6,785 nucleotides of DNA from Kutzneria sp036403095 (GTDB lineage Bacteria; Actinomycetota; Actinomycetes; Mycobacteriales; Pseudonocardiaceae). Below the pieces are notes generated by a model. It saw nothing but the letters and a program-made list of their open reading frames with translations. It was not told the DNA's origin and did not search any database. The DNA is taken from contig DASWRQ010000322.1 in the NCBI GenBank assembly GCA_036403095.1, positions 1 to 6,785 of the forward strand. The letters are read 5' to 3'. Below are positions 5,942-6,785 of this stretch, piece after piece (position 1 is the first letter of the stretch; every line of letters starts with the position of its first letter). The translations under genes and the position numbers were made by a program.

Positions 5942-5980
5942 TTGTCCACAGGCTCCATGATCGTTCGCCACTTATCCACA
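5942..5980 (+). promoter_or_regulatory. Pair of DnaA-box-like 9-mers
   Basis: TTGTCCACA (5942-5950) and TTATCCACA (5972-5980) both match the DnaA box: the first is the form favoured in high-GC actinobacteria, the second the E. coli consensus. They have the same orientation, start exactly 30 bp apart (about three helical turns), and both continue with GGC. No dnaA, dnaN, or AT-rich unwinding region is visible, so this is not an origin by context. They may be a DnaA-titration site, or regulate the sigma gene downstream, or be chance. Confidence 0.55.
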
Positions 5981-6002
5981 GGCATCGGCCATTCAAGATC
6001 CA

Positions 6003-6025
6003 CTACCTGGCACCCCGGGTAGGAT
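6003..6025 (+). promoter_or_regulatory. Possible -10 element with overlapping palindrome upstream of the second ECF gene
   Basis: TAGGAT (6020-6025) is a good actinobacterial -10 hexamer, but no convincing -35 lies 16-18 bp upstream. It is overlapped by an inverted repeat, 6003-6010 with 6015-6022 (8 bp, one G-U pair, 4-nt loop), that could act as an operator. A further inverted repeat, CCGGGAG/CTCCCGG (6044-6050 and 6067-6073), lies in the following leader. Nothing else is recognised between 5924 and the gene start. Confidence 0.35.
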
Positions 6026-6133
6026 GGTGTCGGGGCGGCCTCCCCGGGAGTGGTGGGGGCTGTTTTCTCCCGGACCCGTCACATCAGTCGTCGTTGGGGG
6101 CTCAGTCGTGTGAGCGACGGGATGGGGTGGCCG

Positions 6134-6785
6134 ATGGACGACACCGAGTGGCTGGCGGAGCGGTTCGAGCGGGAGAGGCCGCGGCTGAGGGCGGCGGCGT
6201 ATCGGATGCTGGGCTCGGTGGCGGCGGCGGATGACGCGGTGCAGGACGCGTGGCTGCGGCTGAGCCGGGCGCAGGCCGACCGGATCGAGAACCTCGGGGG
6301 CTGGCTGACGACGGTGGTGGCCAGGGAATGCCTGCACCAGCTGAGGTCCCGGCGACACCGGAGGGAAGAGCCGCTGGCGCCGGAGCTGGTGGTGACGGCG
6401 GGCGAGCCGGACCCGGAGCAAGAGGCGCTGCTGGCGGACTCGGTGGGCCTGGCCCTACAGGTGGTGCTGGAGCAGCTGACGCCGGGGGAGCGGCTGGCGT
6501 TTGTCCTGCACGACCTGTTCGATGTGCCGTTCGGCGAGATCGCGGGCATCGTGGGCCGAACGCCGGCGGCGACGAGGCAGCTGGCCAGCCGGGCCAGGCG
6601 AAGGGTGCATGGGGCGGAGGTTCCGGACGCGGAACCGGATCGGCAGCGCCAGCGCAAGGTCGTGGAAGCCTTCTACGCGGCGGCGTACACGGCGGACTTC
6701 GACGCCCTGGTCCGGGTGCTCGACCCGGAAGTGGTGCTACGGACGGACTTCGGCAGCGGACAGCCGGCGAGCGTCGTGAAAGGCG
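6134..6785 (+). CDS. ECF sigma factor with C-terminal SnoaL-like domain (SigJ/ECF41-related), 3'-partial
   Basis: 217 codons are present and the frame is still open at the window edge. Residues ~10-75 are region 2 (AAAYRMLGSVAAADDAVQDAWLRL; GGWLTTVVARECLHQLRSRR). Residues ~105-158 are region 4 (LTPGERLAFVLHDLFDVPFGEIAGIVGRTPAATRQLASRARRR), a segment highly typical of SigJ-type factors. From ~173 a SnoaL-like domain begins (VVEAFYAAAYTADFDALVRVLDPEVVLRTD). Such factors lack a separate anti-sigma and are tuned by this fused domain. The linker WLPEPL motif of classical ECF41 is not seen (REEPLAPELVV instead), and the DGGG-like motif reads DFGSG at 205-209, so it is probably a related subgroup. 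ATG 6134 matches the usual family start (MDDTEWLAERFE); GTG 6110, 9 nt after GGGGG (6096-6100), and ATG 6122 are in-frame alternatives. No link to the neighbouring SigL-like module is evident. Confidence 0.88.
   Translation, partial: MDDTEWLAERFERERPRLRAAAYRMLGSVAAADDAVQDAWLRLSRAQADRIENLGGWLTTVVARECLHQLRSRRHRREEPLAPELVVTAGEPDPEQEALLADSVGLALQVVLEQLTPGERLAFVLHDLFDVPFGEIAGIVGRTPAATRQLASRARRRVHGAEVPDAEPDRQRQRKVVEAFYAAAYTADFDALVRVLDPEVVLRTDFGSGQPASVVKG

Noticed and set aside
5942..5980. Chromosomal or plasmid replication origin
   Set aside because: Only two DnaA boxes, no AT-rich region, and no replication genes in the visible neighbourhood.
6074..6110. GTCACA upstream of the second ECF gene as an ECF41-type autoregulated promoter
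   Set aside because: The CGTC/CGTG partner is at the wrong spacing from the TGTCACA-like element (about 23 bp rather than ~16).

Overview
The window is high-GC DNA with actinobacterial gene style: GTG starts, short ATGA overlaps, ECF sigma factors with zinc-type anti-sigma factors, and a secreted-repeat lipoprotein. Gene content and codon use suggest a member of the Pseudonocardiales (Amycolatopsis/Kutzneria/Saccharothrix-like). This placement is inferred from style only. There are six protein genes that look intact within the window or run off one edge, plus one broken gene, one 3'-partial gene at the right edge and several regulatory sites.

Left half (1-3810, + strand): a secreted polysaccharide-related block. 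It starts inside a DUF1996 protein gene (2-526) that is closed by a strong hairpin terminator (546-586). Next is a secreted GH76 alpha-1,6-mannanase-type glycosidase with two tandem copies of an unrecognised N-terminal domain (672-2438). Directly behind its stop codon lies a decayed alpha/beta-hydrolase gene whose N-terminal and C-terminal pieces survive in different frames and whose middle is gone (2440-2803). A second, diverged DUF1996 protein with a membrane anchor or signal peptide and a Met-rich loop follows (2863-3810).

Centre (3812-5923): a compact sigma/anti-sigma module. A COG4315-type lipoprotein (minus strand, 3812-4402) and an ECF sigma factor resembling M. tuberculosis SigL (plus strand, 4712-5263) are divergently arranged. 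The anti-sigma gene (5260-5877) overlaps the sigma gene by ATGA and carries an HxxxCxxC zinc motif and one membrane segment. A near-perfect terminator closes it. The intergenic region contains two back-to-back promoter-like sites, each TGAACC-N16-CGTGT, one facing each transcription unit. This matches the published SigL consensus as I recall it. It predicts that the sigma factor drives both its own operon and the lipoprotein gene, with the membrane anti-sigma factor providing feedback. This is the clearest regulatory logic in the window.

Right end (5924-6785): a short intergenic region with two perfect DnaA-box-like 9-mers exactly 30 bp apart, a possible -10 element overlapped by a small palindrome, and the first 217 codons of a second ECF sigma factor. 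That one is of the type with a C-terminal SnoaL-like domain (SigJ/ECF41-related) and runs off the window.

Limits: there are no RNA genes, insertion sequences or CRISPR arrays that I can support. All family assignments come from reading motifs, without database searches.
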